From: Rhodoferax sp.
GTDB lineage: Bacteria; Pseudomonadota; Gammaproteobacteria; Burkholderiales; Burkholderiaceae_C
DNA: 61,985 nucleotides
Direction of reading: 5' to 3'
Assembly: GCF_030646845.1 (NCBI RefSeq)
Contig: NZ_JAUSLE010000020.1
Location: 1-61,985, forward strand
The number at the start of each line of letters is the position of its first letter. Positions within the stretch are counted from its first letter, which is position 1. Positions 27,851-36,620 of the stretch are shown piece after piece. The notes under the pieces were generated by a model. It worked only from the letters and a program-made list of their open reading frames with translations. It had not been told where the DNA came from and did no database searches. The position numbers were made by a program, and so were the translations under genes.

Positions 27851-27921
27851 ACCGCACCCCTGAGCCGGCCCTCATCATGGCTGAGACGGCGGTGGACATG
27901 ATCCATGCAGCACAGATTTGA
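27850..27921 (+). pseudogene. C-terminal remnant of a second GMC oxidoreductase gene
   Basis: The plus strand reads NRTPEPALIMAETAVDMI, then HAAQI and a stop at 27919-27921. This parallels the end of the intact GMC gene at 23405-24997 ([22 protein letters not shown], stop). A TGA precedes it at 27847-27849 and the upstream bases belong to an oppositely transcribed gene, so only about 23 codons survive. It is probably the scar of a deletion or replacement that brought in the PNPOx-GAF pair. Confidence 0.65.
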
Positions 27922-28091
27922 TGAAACCACAGGGTGCCAGCGCACATAAAAGGGCATTATCAAAGGCGGTTTGAATCAGCAAGGTCTGGACTAGACTTGT
28001 TCTGATTCACAGGGACTACAGCAGGCTGTCGCCGCTGGTCCATCGACCCTCAAAGACCCGCAGCACCAGGTCCGGACTGACACTGAAAGAC

Positions 28092-29153
28092 ATGGCAAGG
28101 CGCCAAGCAAACCCTTTTTTGAGTCGCTCATTCCAGCGCACACTGAGCGCGATGACGCGCACCGCTGTGCGCGCCGGCTCCAAGGCGCTCAAGCAGACGC
28201 TACGTGCTGCGCCGAGCGCGCGCAAATCCACCCTGGCGAAGCGGACACCCGCCGCAGGAACGAGCTGGAGCGCAGGCGTTGCCGTCGGCGCAGCAGGCGC
28301 GCGACGCTACTGGCTCTTCAAGCCGCCTGGCGTGCGGCGCACCGAGCGTCTGCCGCTGGTGGTCATGCTGCACGGCTGCGGCCAGGACGCCCAGGCGCTG
28401 GCCGCGAGCAGCCAGATGAACCGGATTGCCGCTCGCGAGCGTTTCTTCGTGCTCTATCCGGAGCAGGACCGCCTCTCCAACGGGCAAGGCTGCTGGAACT
28501 GGTACGACACGCGCACGGGCCGGGCCCAGCGCGAGGCCGACACGATTGACGCCGCGATCAGTCACGTTCGCCTGCTGCAACCGGTGGACCCGGAACGCAT
28601 CGCGCTGGCTGGTCTTTCGGCGGGCGCCGGGATGGCCGCGCTGCTGGCGACACGCCATCCGGAGCGCTATCAGGCCATCGCCATGCACTCGGGCGTCGCA
28701 CCGGGCGCCGCGCATTCTTCGGCGACGGCGCTCAGTGCGATGCGCGGACGCCGGGCCGCCAGCGTGCCGCTTGTGCCCCTGGCGACCGGTGCGCACCTGC
28801 CCGCGCTGCTGGTGATCCAGGGCAGCGCCGACCACGTCGTCGCGCCCAGCAACGGTGCCGCGGTAGCACGCTTGTGGGCCGCCCGGGAGGGCGCGCAACC
28901 GCGTGCGCCGCGTACCGTTCAACGCGGCGCACGCTACGCCGCCACGATTACCGACTACCGAACGCGCGACCGGCTGGTCGCGACCCTGTGCGAAGTCAAC
29001 GGGCTAGGTCATGCGTGGAGTGGCGGCGCCGCCGGGCAGGCGTACAGCGATCCGAAAGGCCCGGACGCGTCGCGCATGATCTGGGCCTTCGTCGCCCGGC
29101 AATTCGCACTTGGCCGGGCTCCGGCCCGGATGCCTGACCCGCCAGCCGCCTAA
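28092..29153 (+). CDS. PHB depolymerase family esterase
   Basis: 353 residues with an alpha/beta-hydrolase core: oxyanion segment VVMLHGCGQDAQALA, nucleophile elbow GLSAGAGMAALLA, Asp in VIQGSADHVVAP and the catalytic His in VNGLGHAWSGG. The Arg/Lys-rich N terminus (MARRQANPFLSRSFQRTLSA) shows no clear signal peptide, suggesting an intracellular enzyme or an unusual export route. The closest class is the LpqC/esterase-PHB family acting on short polyhydroxyalkanoate or feruloyl-type esters. It converges on a Crp/Fnr gene, with stop codons overlapping by four bases. Confidence 0.88.
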   Translation: MARRQANPFLSRSFQRTLSAMTRTAVRAGSKALKQTLRAAPSARKSTLAKRTPAAGTSWSAGVAVGAAGARRYWLFKPPGVRRTERLPLVVMLHGCGQDAQALAASSQMNRIAARERFFVLYPEQDRLSNGQGCWNWYDTRTGRAQREADTIDAAISHVRLLQPVDPERIALAGLSAGAGMAALLATRHPERYQAIAMHSGVAPGAAHSSATALSAMRGRRAASVPLVPLATGAHLPALLVIQGSADHVVAPSNGAAVARLWAAREGAQPRAPRTVQRGARYAATITDYRTRDRLVATLCEVNGLGHAWSGGAAGQAYSDPKGPDASRMIWAFVARQFALGRAPARMPDPPAA

Positions 29154-29887
29154 ACCAGCGGACGCTGCGGCGGACGGCCATCGCCGTACAAGTCCGCCAG
29201 GCGCGCGAGCGCCTTGACGTCACGCATGTACAGCCGCCCATCACTGATGCGGTGCAGGCCGCGCTGCTCCAGCTTGCGCAGCGTCTTGTTGGTATGGACG
29301 AGCGAGAGGCCCAAACCGTCAGCAACGTGCTGTTGCGTCAGCGGGAATGGCACACCCGAGGTGCCACCATCTGCCTGCAGCGCCGCGGCGCGCTTGAAAA
29401 GCAGGATCAATAGCGTTGCGATGCGCTCTTCCGCGTTTCGCCGCCCGACGGACAGCAATGTGTCGTCGACGAGAGACTCCTCGTGCGCGGTCAGCCAGGT
29501 AATGTTGAACCCCATTGAAGGCGACTGCCGGTGCAGCTCCCACAAGGAATCACGCTGGAAGACGCACAACACAGCCTCGGTCAGCGTCATCACGCCATGG
29601 GCAGCCGCGTCGCCCATTTTTTGCTGGACACCAATGAAGTCGCCCGCGAGCAGGAAACTCAGAATCTGGCGGCGCCCGTCGCTCAGGGTCTTGAAGCGAA
29701 AGGCCCAGCCACTGAGCAGCGTGTAGAGCGGGGCATCGGTCTGACCCTCGTGGATCAGCGTTTCGCCCGCGCCCATGCTGAGCTCGCGTCGTTTCAGCGA
29801 CTGCACCAGAGCGAGTTCCTCGGGGCTATGCGCGATGTACAGCGGAAGGGCCCTGAGAGGGCACTCGCTGCAGCGAACTTCGGTCAT
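29150..29887 (-). CDS. Crp/Fnr family transcriptional regulator with N-terminal CxxC
   Basis: 245 residues from ATG 29887, which follows an AGGAAA site; the frame is open to 29965. The N terminus carries VRCSECPLRALPLY (a Cys-x-x-Cys pair), followed by a beta-roll sensor (GETLIHEGQTDAPLYTLLSG, LLAGDFIGVQQ) and a C-terminal helix-turn-helix (LTQQHVADGLGLSLVHTNKT). Only one Cys pair is obvious, so a classical FNR 4Fe-4S cluster is uncertain. It differs clearly from the two other Crp-type proteins in the window. Located between the esterase gene and the diguanylate cyclase gene, it may control either. Confidence 0.88.
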   Translation of the reverse strand: MTEVRCSECPLRALPLYIAHSPEELALVQSLKRRELSMGAGETLIHEGQTDAPLYTLLSGWAFRFKTLSDGRRQILSFLLAGDFIGVQQKMGDAAAHGVMTLTEAVLCVFQRDSLWELHRQSPSMGFNITWLTAHEESLVDDTLLSVGRRNAEERIATLLILLFKRAAALQADGGTSGVPFPLTQQHVADGLGLSLVHTNKTLRKLEQRGLHRISDGRLYMRDVKALARLADLYGDGRPPQRPLV

Positions 29888-30102
29888 CGAATTTTCCTTT
29901 CTGTTGTACGAAAACCATACATGCATCGCAGCATGTCTTTTCACACAAGGGGCATGGAACGGCACGCTTACATTGCAGTCCGGTGTCCTGCCCGGCGCGC
30001 TGTAGCCATGTTATCAGTTGAAGTCAGCGCGTTGCGTCGGGTGCCGGGCGGGCCTCCCCCTGGGGGGCCTATCCATCAATCTATTCCAGCAAGGACGCCG
30101 AC

Positions 30103-31164
30103 ATGTTCCGACTCGCTCCCGCACACGCCTCCGTGGCCGTGAACCTGACGCATACAGCGCGGACGATGGCAAATTCCGTCAGCCCTTTCCCGGAGTTGAA
30201 ATCTCGCTGTATGGAGGCCCGCAGTGCCGCCGTCGACAGGCCCTGGGCCCACGCCCAGTTCGATGACGTCGGCGTCGCCGGCCGCGTGACGCCGCTTGCG
30301 CGCGAACCGCTGCCACCCCAGGCATCCGATGTCGCCATCGAGGATTGGGACGCCCTCTTCTGCGCCGTCAAAGAGCGACTGCGGCTGAGCGTTGGCGACC
30401 ACCTCGGGGCAACACCCGGGAGCCAGCCACAGGAAACAGCGGACAGGGTCCGCACAAGCGTGCTGGAATGCGTCGAGGCATTGGACCAGCTCCACAAAAC
30501 CCAACAACAGGAACTCAGCCGGCGCCAGCGACTGGAACTGGAGATTTTTGACACGCGAACCGCTCTGGTGCAATCCCGTGCAGAACTTGCCGGTACGCAG
30601 GTCCAGGAAAAGCGTGCACGGCACCTGGCTCAGCATGACAGCCTGACCTCACTGCCAAATCGGGGCCTCTTCGGCGAGCGACTCAATCAGGCATTGGCCG
30701 ACGCCAACCGCCCGCGCCAGTCGCTCGCCGTGCTGTACCTTGACCTTGATGGCTTCAAGCCGGTCAATGACACCTACGGGCACGCCATTGGCGACGAGCT
30801 GCTCCAGATTGTCGCGGGCCGGTTGACCCAGACGCTGCGTTGCGAAGACGTGGTGAGTCGCCTGGGAGGTGACGAGTTCGCGTGTCTGCTGTGGGATTTT
30901 CCCAATCAGGAGCAACTGCGCCATCTGGCCTGCAAGTTGTTCGACGCCGTGTCGGCGCCCGTCAAGATCGGGCCACTCAAGCTCACTGTGCGCCCCAGTA
31001 TCGGCATCGCGATATGTCCCGCTGATGGCGCGACCGCCGAGTCACTGCTCAAGAACGCCGATGCAGCGATGTACCGCGCCAAGCGGCAGCAGATCGGCCA
31101 TGCCTTCTATGAGGCGAGTGCCGACGCGTGGGCCCACGAAGTCGAAGAACTGTCAAATTCATAG
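30103..31164 (+). CDS. GGDEF diguanylate cyclase
   Basis: 353 residues. The N-terminal ~175 residues are of unknown type, with a helical coiled stretch (LHKTQQQELSRRQRLELEIF). The GGDEF domain (~178-340) is catalytically complete: DSLTSLPNRGLF, LYLDLDGFKPVNDTYGHAIG, RLGGDEFACLL (255-259) and PSIGIAICP. An inhibitory I-site RxxD (Arg246-Asp249) lies five residues before GGDEF, so product inhibition is expected. There is no transmembrane helix. AGGA precedes ATG 30103. A Crp/Fnr gene starts 13 bp after its stop on the same strand, so the two probably form an operon. Confidence 0.92.
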   Translation: MFRLAPAHASVAVNLTHTARTMANSVSPFPELKSRCMEARSAAVDRPWAHAQFDDVGVAGRVTPLAREPLPPQASDVAIEDWDALFCAVKERLRLSVGDHLGATPGSQPQETADRVRTSVLECVEALDQLHKTQQQELSRRQRLELEIFDTRTALVQSRAELAGTQVQEKRARHLAQHDSLTSLPNRGLFGERLNQALADANRPRQSLAVLYLDLDGFKPVNDTYGHAIGDELLQIVAGRLTQTLRCEDVVSRLGGDEFACLLWDFPNQEQLRHLACKLFDAVSAPVKIGPLKLTVRPSIGIAICPADGATAESLLKNADAAMYRAKRQQIGHAFYEASADAWAHEVEELSNS

Positions 31165-31177
31165 GCCTCTGTATCGT

Positions 31178-31915
31178 ATGTCTTCATTCCACCATCCAAA
31201 TCAGAATCAGCTTCTCGCCGCGCTGGCTGCGGCGGAATACGAGCCCCGGACTGCCGGGCTGGAGCTGGTCCCGCTGGCACTCGGTCAAATGCTCTATGCG
31301 CCCGGCGGCCGGTTGCAGCACGCCTATTTTCCAACCACGGCCATCGTGTCCCTGCACTATGTCACGGAGTCTGGTGCCTCAGCCGAAATCGCAGGGGTAG
31401 GCAATGAAGGCATGGTCGGCATTTCACTGTTCATGGGCGGCGACACCACCTCCAGCTCAGCGGTGGTCCAGACCGCCGGACACGCTTATCGCCTGGAGCA
31501 CCGGACGCTGCAGCAGGAATTCCATCGCGGTGGCTTGATGCAGCGTTTGCTGCTGCGTTACACCCAGGCGCTGATGACACAGATATCCCAGACTGCGGTC
31601 TGCAACCGGCACCATTCGGTGCAGCAGCAACTATGCCGCTGGCTCCTGTTGACCCTGGACCGGGTTCCCTCGCATGAGTTGGTCATGACGCAGGAACTGG
31701 TAGCCAGCATGCTCGGCGTGCGACGCGAAAGCGTGACGGAGGCCGCCGGGAAGCTGCAGCGCGCAGGCTTCATCAGTTACCGGCGCGGCCACATTGCCGT
31801 GATTGATCGACCCAAGCTGGAGACTCACGCCTGCGAATGCTATGCCGTGGTCAAGAAGGAACTGGGCCGCCTTCTATCCGATGCGCACCACAGCCAGGAC
31901 GGATTGCTACAATGA
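31178..31915 (+). CDS. Crp/Fnr family transcriptional regulator (copy 2)
   Basis: 245 residues from ATG 31178. It is a close paralogue of the protein at 6935-7654: both share QNxLLAAL near the start, [30 protein letters not shown], [18 protein letters not shown] and ACECY near the end. The beta-roll is followed by a helix-turn-helix in [20 protein letters not shown]. The ligand is unknown. It follows the diguanylate cyclase gene by 13 bp and precedes serC, so it may be cotranscribed with the cyclase. Confidence 0.88.
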   Translation: MSSFHHPNQNQLLAALAAAEYEPRTAGLELVPLALGQMLYAPGGRLQHAYFPTTAIVSLHYVTESGASAEIAGVGNEGMVGISLFMGGDTTSSSAVVQTAGHAYRLEHRTLQQEFHRGGLMQRLLLRYTQALMTQISQTAVCNRHHSVQQQLCRWLLLTLDRVPSHELVMTQELVASMLGVRRESVTEAAGKLQRAGFISYRRGHIAVIDRPKLETHACECYAVVKKELGRLLSDAHHSQDGLLQ

Positions 31916-31997
31916 TTTTTCGCCTGGAGACTGCTCGCCTGCGCTGCGCAAGCACTCCTCCAGTCCCGTCTCATTTGCTCTCTGGAAGCGAGTCCCC

Positions 31998-33113
31998 ATG
32001 CAACCCACGGTCAAACCCAAAAATCCCAATTTCTCTTCCGGCCCGTGCGCCAAACGCCCCGGTTACAACGTGGCGGACTTGCAGCTCGACACCTTGGGGC
32101 GCTCGCACCGCTCCGCATTGGGCAAGAAGGCCCTGGGCCTGTGCTGTTCGGAGACCGCACGCATTCTGGGCTTGCCTGAAGGCTACCGGGTCGCGGTGGT
32201 GGCGGGCTCGGACACCGGCGCGGTCGAAATGGCGCTGTGGTCCCTGCTCGGGCCACGCGGCGTGGATGTGCTGGCCTGGGAATCGTTCGGCTCGGGCTGG
32301 GTAACGGACATCGTCAAGCAACTCAAGCTGCCCAATGTGACGAAGCTGGAAGCCGGCTACGGCGACATCACCGATTTCTCAAAGGTCAACTTCGATCACG
32401 ACGTGGTGTTCACCTGGAATGGCACCACCTCTGGCGTCAAAGTGCCCAACGGTGACTGGATTCCTGCCAATCGTGCCGGCCTGACCATATGCGACGCCAC
32501 CTCCGCCGTGTTCGCCATGGAACTGCCTTGGGACAAGCTGGACGTCATCACCTACTCCTGGCAAAAAGTGCTGGGCGGCGAAGGTGCGCATGGCATGCTG
32601 ATTCTCAGCCCGCGCGCGGTGCAGCGACTGGAAAGCTATACCCCGCCCTGGCCCATGCCCAAGCTGTTTCGCATGACCTCCGGCGGCAAGCTGACCGAAG
32701 GACTGTTCAAGGGCGAGACCATCAACACGCCGTCCATGCTGTGCGTGTCCGACTATCTGGACGCACTGGCCTGGGTGGAGCGCATTGGTGGCGTCCAGGC
32801 CACCATGGCGCGAAGTGAAGCCAACTTGAAGGTGATCTCTGACTTTGTCGCGGCCAACGACTGGATTTCCTTCCTGGCCAAAGACCCCGCCACGCGCTCC
32901 AACACCAGCGTCTGTTTGACCTTGAAGCTCGGTGACGACCAGGTCAAGCAGGTGGTGAAGCTGCTCGACACCGAAGGCGTGGCCTGCGACATTGGCGCCT
33001 ACAAGGATGCACCGGCTGGCATTCGCATCTGGTGTGGCGCCACCGTGGAGGCGACTGACCTTCAAGCCCTGATGCCTTGGCTGAGCTGGGCCTACCACAA
33101 GGTCAGCGCCTGA
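31998..33113 (+). CDS. serC: Phosphoserine aminotransferase (non-enterobacterial type)
   Basis: 371 residues from ATG 31998. The frame is open to 31803, but [20 protein letters not shown] is the family start. It is a PLP-dependent class V aminotransferase of the phosphoserine transaminase subgroup seen in alphaproteobacteria and archaea: [63 protein letters not shown] and the PLP lysine in [15 protein letters not shown]. It converts 3-phosphohydroxypyruvate and glutamate to phosphoserine. serA follows 49 bp downstream on the same strand, confirming a serine-biosynthesis unit. Confidence 0.93.
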   Translation: MQPTVKPKNPNFSSGPCAKRPGYNVADLQLDTLGRSHRSALGKKALGLCCSETARILGLPEGYRVAVVAGSDTGAVEMALWSLLGPRGVDVLAWESFGSGWVTDIVKQLKLPNVTKLEAGYGDITDFSKVNFDHDVVFTWNGTTSGVKVPNGDWIPANRAGLTICDATSAVFAMELPWDKLDVITYSWQKVLGGEGAHGMLILSPRAVQRLESYTPPWPMPKLFRMTSGGKLTEGLFKGETINTPSMLCVSDYLDALAWVERIGGVQATMARSEANLKVISDFVAANDWISFLAKDPATRSNTSVCLTLKLGDDQVKQVVKLLDTEGVACDIGAYKDAPAGIRIWCGATVEATDLQALMPWLSWAYHKVSA

Positions 33114-33162
33114 CCTGAGCTTGTCCGTCCTGCCCCGCCTGCTCTTCTGGAAAGCACTGTCC

Positions 33163-34335
33163 ATGTACAAAGTCAAGACTTACAACCAGATCTCGGTCAA
33201 GGGCCTGGAGCGGTTTGCGCGCCAGTCCTATGAGGTAGGCAGCGACATGACGCACCCGGACGCGTACCTGCTGCGCAGCCAGAAACTGCATGGCGAGCCG
33301 GTGCCCCCGTCCCTGGTGGCGGTGGCACGCGCGGGAGCCGGTGTCAACAACGTGCCAGTCGTCGACTATGGCAAACAGGGCATCGTGGTCTTCAACACGC
33401 CCGGCGCCAACGCGAACGCCGTGAAAGAACTGGTCATGGCCGGCATGTTGCTGGCCACGCGCGGCATCCTGGCCGGCATCGACTATGTGCAGTCGCTCAC
33501 CAGCATGACCGACGCCGCCGAAATGTCGCAACTGCTGGAGAAAGAAAAAGCCCGCTTCGCCGGCGGCGAGATCAAGGGCAAGACGCTGGGCATTGTGGGC
33601 CTGGGTGCGATTGGCTCGATGGTCGCGGACATGGCCCTGGCCTTGGGCATGAAGGTCGTGGGCTTCGATCCGGCCCTCTCCATTGACGCGGCCTGGCGCC
33701 TGTCCAACGAGGTCACACGCATGGAAAATCTGCCGGCGCTGCTGGCGCGCTCGGACTACATCTCGTTGCATGTGCCGGCCATGGACGCCACGCGCCACAT
33801 GATCAACGCCGACGCACTGGCCGGTGTCAAGCAAGGCGCCGTCCTGCTCAACTTTGCCCGCGAGACGATCGTGGACTCCGCCGCCGTGCTGCACAGCCTG
33901 GATGGCGGCAGACTGGGCCGTTACGTGTGCGACTTCCCCGAGCCGGCCCTGTTGGGCCATGCCAGGGTGATTGCGATGCCACACATTGGCGCCAGTACCG
34001 AGGAGTCCGAGGAAAACTGTGCCGTGATGGCAGCCGACCAGCTGAAGGATTACCTGGAAAACGGCAACATCACGAACTCGGTGAATTTCCCCAACGTCAG
34101 CATGGGACGCACGCCCGGCACCACACGCATCACGTTCTCCAACGACAACGTCTCAGGTGTGCTGGGCCACGTGCTGTCGGTACTGGCAGACAACCAGGTC
34201 AATGTGATCGACATGGTGAACAAGAGCCGTGGCGAACTGGCTTACAACATCATCGACGTCGAAACCCCGCCGGGTGAAGCTGTGGTCAAGGGGATTCAGG
34301 CTATCGACCACGTGATTCGCGTCCGGGTGATCTGA
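33163..34335 (+). CDS. serA: D-3-phosphoglycerate dehydrogenase with ACT domain
   Basis: 390 residues from ATG 33163. The substrate and NAD domains show ARAGAGVNNVPVVDYGKQGI, NTPGANANAVKELVMAGML, the Rossmann motif LGIVGLGAIGSMVADMA, LHVPAMDATRHMIN, LNFARETIVD and the catalytic His in MPHIGASTEESEENC. The C-terminal ~70 residues are an ACT domain (VSGVLGHVLSVLADNQVNVI), probably for serine feedback control. It carries out the first step of serine synthesis and is paired with serC upstream. The halogenase-like gene starts 62 bp downstream on the same strand, so read-through into the pigment trio is possible. Confidence 0.94.
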   Translation: MYKVKTYNQISVKGLERFARQSYEVGSDMTHPDAYLLRSQKLHGEPVPPSLVAVARAGAGVNNVPVVDYGKQGIVVFNTPGANANAVKELVMAGMLLATRGILAGIDYVQSLTSMTDAAEMSQLLEKEKARFAGGEIKGKTLGIVGLGAIGSMVADMALALGMKVVGFDPALSIDAAWRLSNEVTRMENLPALLARSDYISLHVPAMDATRHMINADALAGVKQGAVLLNFARETIVDSAAVLHSLDGGRLGRYVCDFPEPALLGHARVIAMPHIGASTEESEENCAVMAADQLKDYLENGNITNSVNFPNVSMGRTPGTTRITFSNDNVSGVLGHVLSVLADNQVNVIDMVNKSRGELAYNIIDVETPPGEAVVKGIQAIDHVIRVRVI

Positions 34336-34397
34336 CTGCCTCTGGCTGACTCACCCCCGAAACCGCTGGCAAATTCGCCCGAGGGAGTCGCTCAAGA

Positions 34398-35747
34398 ATG
34401 CATACCAATAACAACATGATGCCTCCACTCATAAAACCATCCGAATGCGATGTTCTTGTCATAGGCGGAGGGCCCGCTGGCTCCACTGCCGCCACGTTAC
34501 TGGCGGAGCGTGGCTACAAGGTCACCTTGCTGGAAAAAGCCCATCACCCGCGGTTTCATATTGGTGAATCTCTGTTGCCCGCAAATTTGCCTTTGCTGGA
34601 GAAGTTGGGAGTCGCCGATGCTGTGCGCGCAATTGGCATGGAGAAATGGGGCGCTCGATTCGTGTCACCTGTGCATGCGCATGAGCAGACGATTGAGTTT
34701 GCTGATGCGTGGGATAAATCAATGCCCATGTCCTACCAGGTTCGACGGTCTGAGTTCGACGAGATATTGATTCGCAATGCGGCCCAAAAGAACGCAAATG
34801 TCATCGAAGGCTGCCAGGTCAAGGAAGTGGTTTTCCTGTCGGACTCAAAGGGTGCACTGGTGCAGGCGCGCCACGACGACGGACGGCTGGAGTCCTGGAA
34901 CACCCGCTTTGTGCTTGACGCGTCCGGACGCGACACCTTTCTCGGCAATCGCCTTAAAATAAAAAATAGCAGCAAGAAACACAACAGCACGGCCATTTAC
35001 GCGCACTTTACCGGTGCCAAGCGAGATGCTGGAAAACAAGAAGGCGACATCACGATTTTCTGGTTTGCGCATGGTTGGTTCTGGTTTATTCCGCTGACGG
35101 ATGGTTTAACCAGCATCGGTGCCGTGACCTGGCCGTATTACCTGAAAACACGGGCTCAAAAGCCACTGGATGAATTCTTTGAAGAAACCATCGCCCTGTG
35201 CCCACAACTGGCGCAACGCCTCGAAGACGCGCGGATGCAAACTGCGGCGGAGGCGACGGGCAATTTCTCCTACGCGTGCGAGCGCACCCATGGCGATAAC
35301 TATCTGCTGCTTGGCGATGCATTTGCGTTTATCGATCCGGTCTTTTCATCCGGTGTGATGTTGGCGATGCAAAATGCTTTTGATGGCGCCGATACGGTGG
35401 ACACTTGCCTGCGCCATCCCGACCAGGCGGCAGCGGCTTTGAAGAAGTTTGATCAGCGCCTGCGCCACGGACCCAAAATTTTTTCCTGGTTTATCTATCG
35501 CGTGACCAATCCCACCATGCGCGATATGTTCATGAATCCGGCCAATCCATTTCGAGTCAAAGAAGCCTTGCTCTCCGTGTTGGCAGGTGACGTCTACGGC
35601 ACCACACCCACGCGGCGTTCAATCGTGATCTTCAAGATAATCTACTATCTCGGCTCCCTGTTCACGCTGAAACGCACCTTCCTGGCCTGGAAGATGCGCA
35701 GGCGCAATATCAGACCGGTTGACGGGGCGGTAGCGACCGTGCGCTGA
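34398..35747 (+). CDS. Flavin-dependent halogenase-like oxidoreductase of the aryl-polyene locus
   Basis: 449 residues. The N-terminal FAD motif is VLVIGGGPAGSTAATLLAE (residues ~19-37), followed by RFHIGESLLPANLPLLEKLG. Two halogenase hallmarks are visible: a lysine in the conserved region GMEKWGARFVSP (Lys83) and the WxWxIP motif as GWFWFIPL (Trp227-Pro232). The third flavin motif is YLLLGDAFAFIDPVFSSGVM. The C terminus has hydrophobic stretches (IVIFKIIYYLGSLFTL), suggesting membrane association. Relatives occur in xanthomonadin-type clusters, where pigments are brominated. Some relatives with this motif are not proven halogenases, and a polyene reductase or oxidase role remains possible. 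Base composition is visibly more AT-rich than neighbouring genes. Confidence 0.75.
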   Translation: MHTNNNMMPPLIKPSECDVLVIGGGPAGSTAATLLAERGYKVTLLEKAHHPRFHIGESLLPANLPLLEKLGVADAVRAIGMEKWGARFVSPVHAHEQTIEFADAWDKSMPMSYQVRRSEFDEILIRNAAQKNANVIEGCQVKEVVFLSDSKGALVQARHDDGRLESWNTRFVLDASGRDTFLGNRLKIKNSSKKHNSTAIYAHFTGAKRDAGKQEGDITIFWFAHGWFWFIPLTDGLTSIGAVTWPYYLKTRAQKPLDEFFEETIALCPQLAQRLEDARMQTAAEATGNFSYACERTHGDNYLLLGDAFAFIDPVFSSGVMLAMQNAFDGADTVDTCLRHPDQAAAALKKFDQRLRHGPKIFSWFIYRVTNPTMRDMFMNPANPFRVKEALLSVLAGDVYGTTPTRRSIVIFKIIYYLGSLFTLKRTFLAWKMRRRNIRPVDGAVATVR

Positions 35748-35813
35748 TGGGGAAGAAACTCGCCTGTCTGAAAAATGGAGCCAGTGTGCCGCGTCCGGCG
35801 TAGTCGTTACTAC

Positions 35814-36602
35814 ATGCGCAGATTACTGGGACTCTACGACTATCTGGTGCTGTACCTGGGCTTGACCTGGCTTGGGTTGCTATGTCTGGGTTGGACCTTG
35901 ATCGCGGCAATCCTCTACCCTTTGTTACCCGTAGATCGGGGTCGTGCACTCGGACGCTGGGTGGTCATGATGGCTTTTCGCTTGTACCTTGCCAGCCTAA
36001 GTGCGTCGCGACGCTGTCATTTCGACTTGAGCGCGCTGGACGCCTTGCGCCATGAAGGCCCCCTCATCATTGCGCCCAACCACCCCAGTTTGCTGGACGC
36101 TGTGATGGTGATCTCGCGCCTGCCCAACGTCGCTTGCGTGATGAAATCCAGCCTGATGGACAATGTTTTTCTCGGTGCCGGCTCACGTTTGGCGCGCTAC
36201 ATCGGAAGCGAACCCTTACGCCAGATGATTCATCTGGCGGTCCAGGACTTCCAGTGTGGCAGTCACCTGTTGTTGTTTCCAGAAGGTACGCGCACCACGC
36301 ACGACCCGGTGAACCCGCTCAAAGGCAGCATCGGCCTGATCGCCCAGCAGGCGCAAATGCCGATTCAAACCGTTTTGATCGAAACCGATACCCGATACCT
36401 TGGCAAAGGGTGGCCACTGTTTCGCAAGCCAGTCATGCCCATCACCTATCGGGTGCGTTTGGGACGTCGTTTCGATCCACCGTCAAACACCCAGCGCTTC
36501 ATGGTTGAATTACATGACTACTTTGCCAACGAATTGATCCACGGTTCCGCCTTTTATGCAACCGGCGAGCTGTCCGCATCGGATGCGGCCCCGCCAATCT
36601 AA
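35814..36602 (+). CDS. 1-acyl-sn-glycerol-3-phosphate acyltransferase family (PlsC-like)
   Basis: 262 residues from ATG 35814 (MRRLLGLYDYLV); the frame is open to an ATG at 35775. One or two N-terminal membrane helices (YLGLTWLGLLCLGWTLIAAI) precede the acyltransferase motifs NHPSLLDAV (NHx4D-like), LLLFPEGTRTTHD and a proline-rich motif near VLIETD. It transfers an acyl group to a glycerol-type acceptor. It lies between the halogenase-like and GT2 genes on the same strand, 18 bp from the latter. In aryl-polyene loci such enzymes are thought to attach the polyene to a lipid anchor, which fits this position. Confidence 0.85.
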   Translation: MRRLLGLYDYLVLYLGLTWLGLLCLGWTLIAAILYPLLPVDRGRALGRWVVMMAFRLYLASLSASRRCHFDLSALDALRHEGPLIIAPNHPSLLDAVMVISRLPNVACVMKSSLMDNVFLGAGSRLARYIGSEPLRQMIHLAVQDFQCGSHLLLFPEGTRTTHDPVNPLKGSIGLIAQQAQMPIQTVLIETDTRYLGKGWPLFRKPVMPITYRVRLGRRFDPPSNTQRFMVELHDYFANELIHGSAFYATGELSASDAAPPI

Positions 36603-36620
36603 CCTCATTACCGAATCTTT

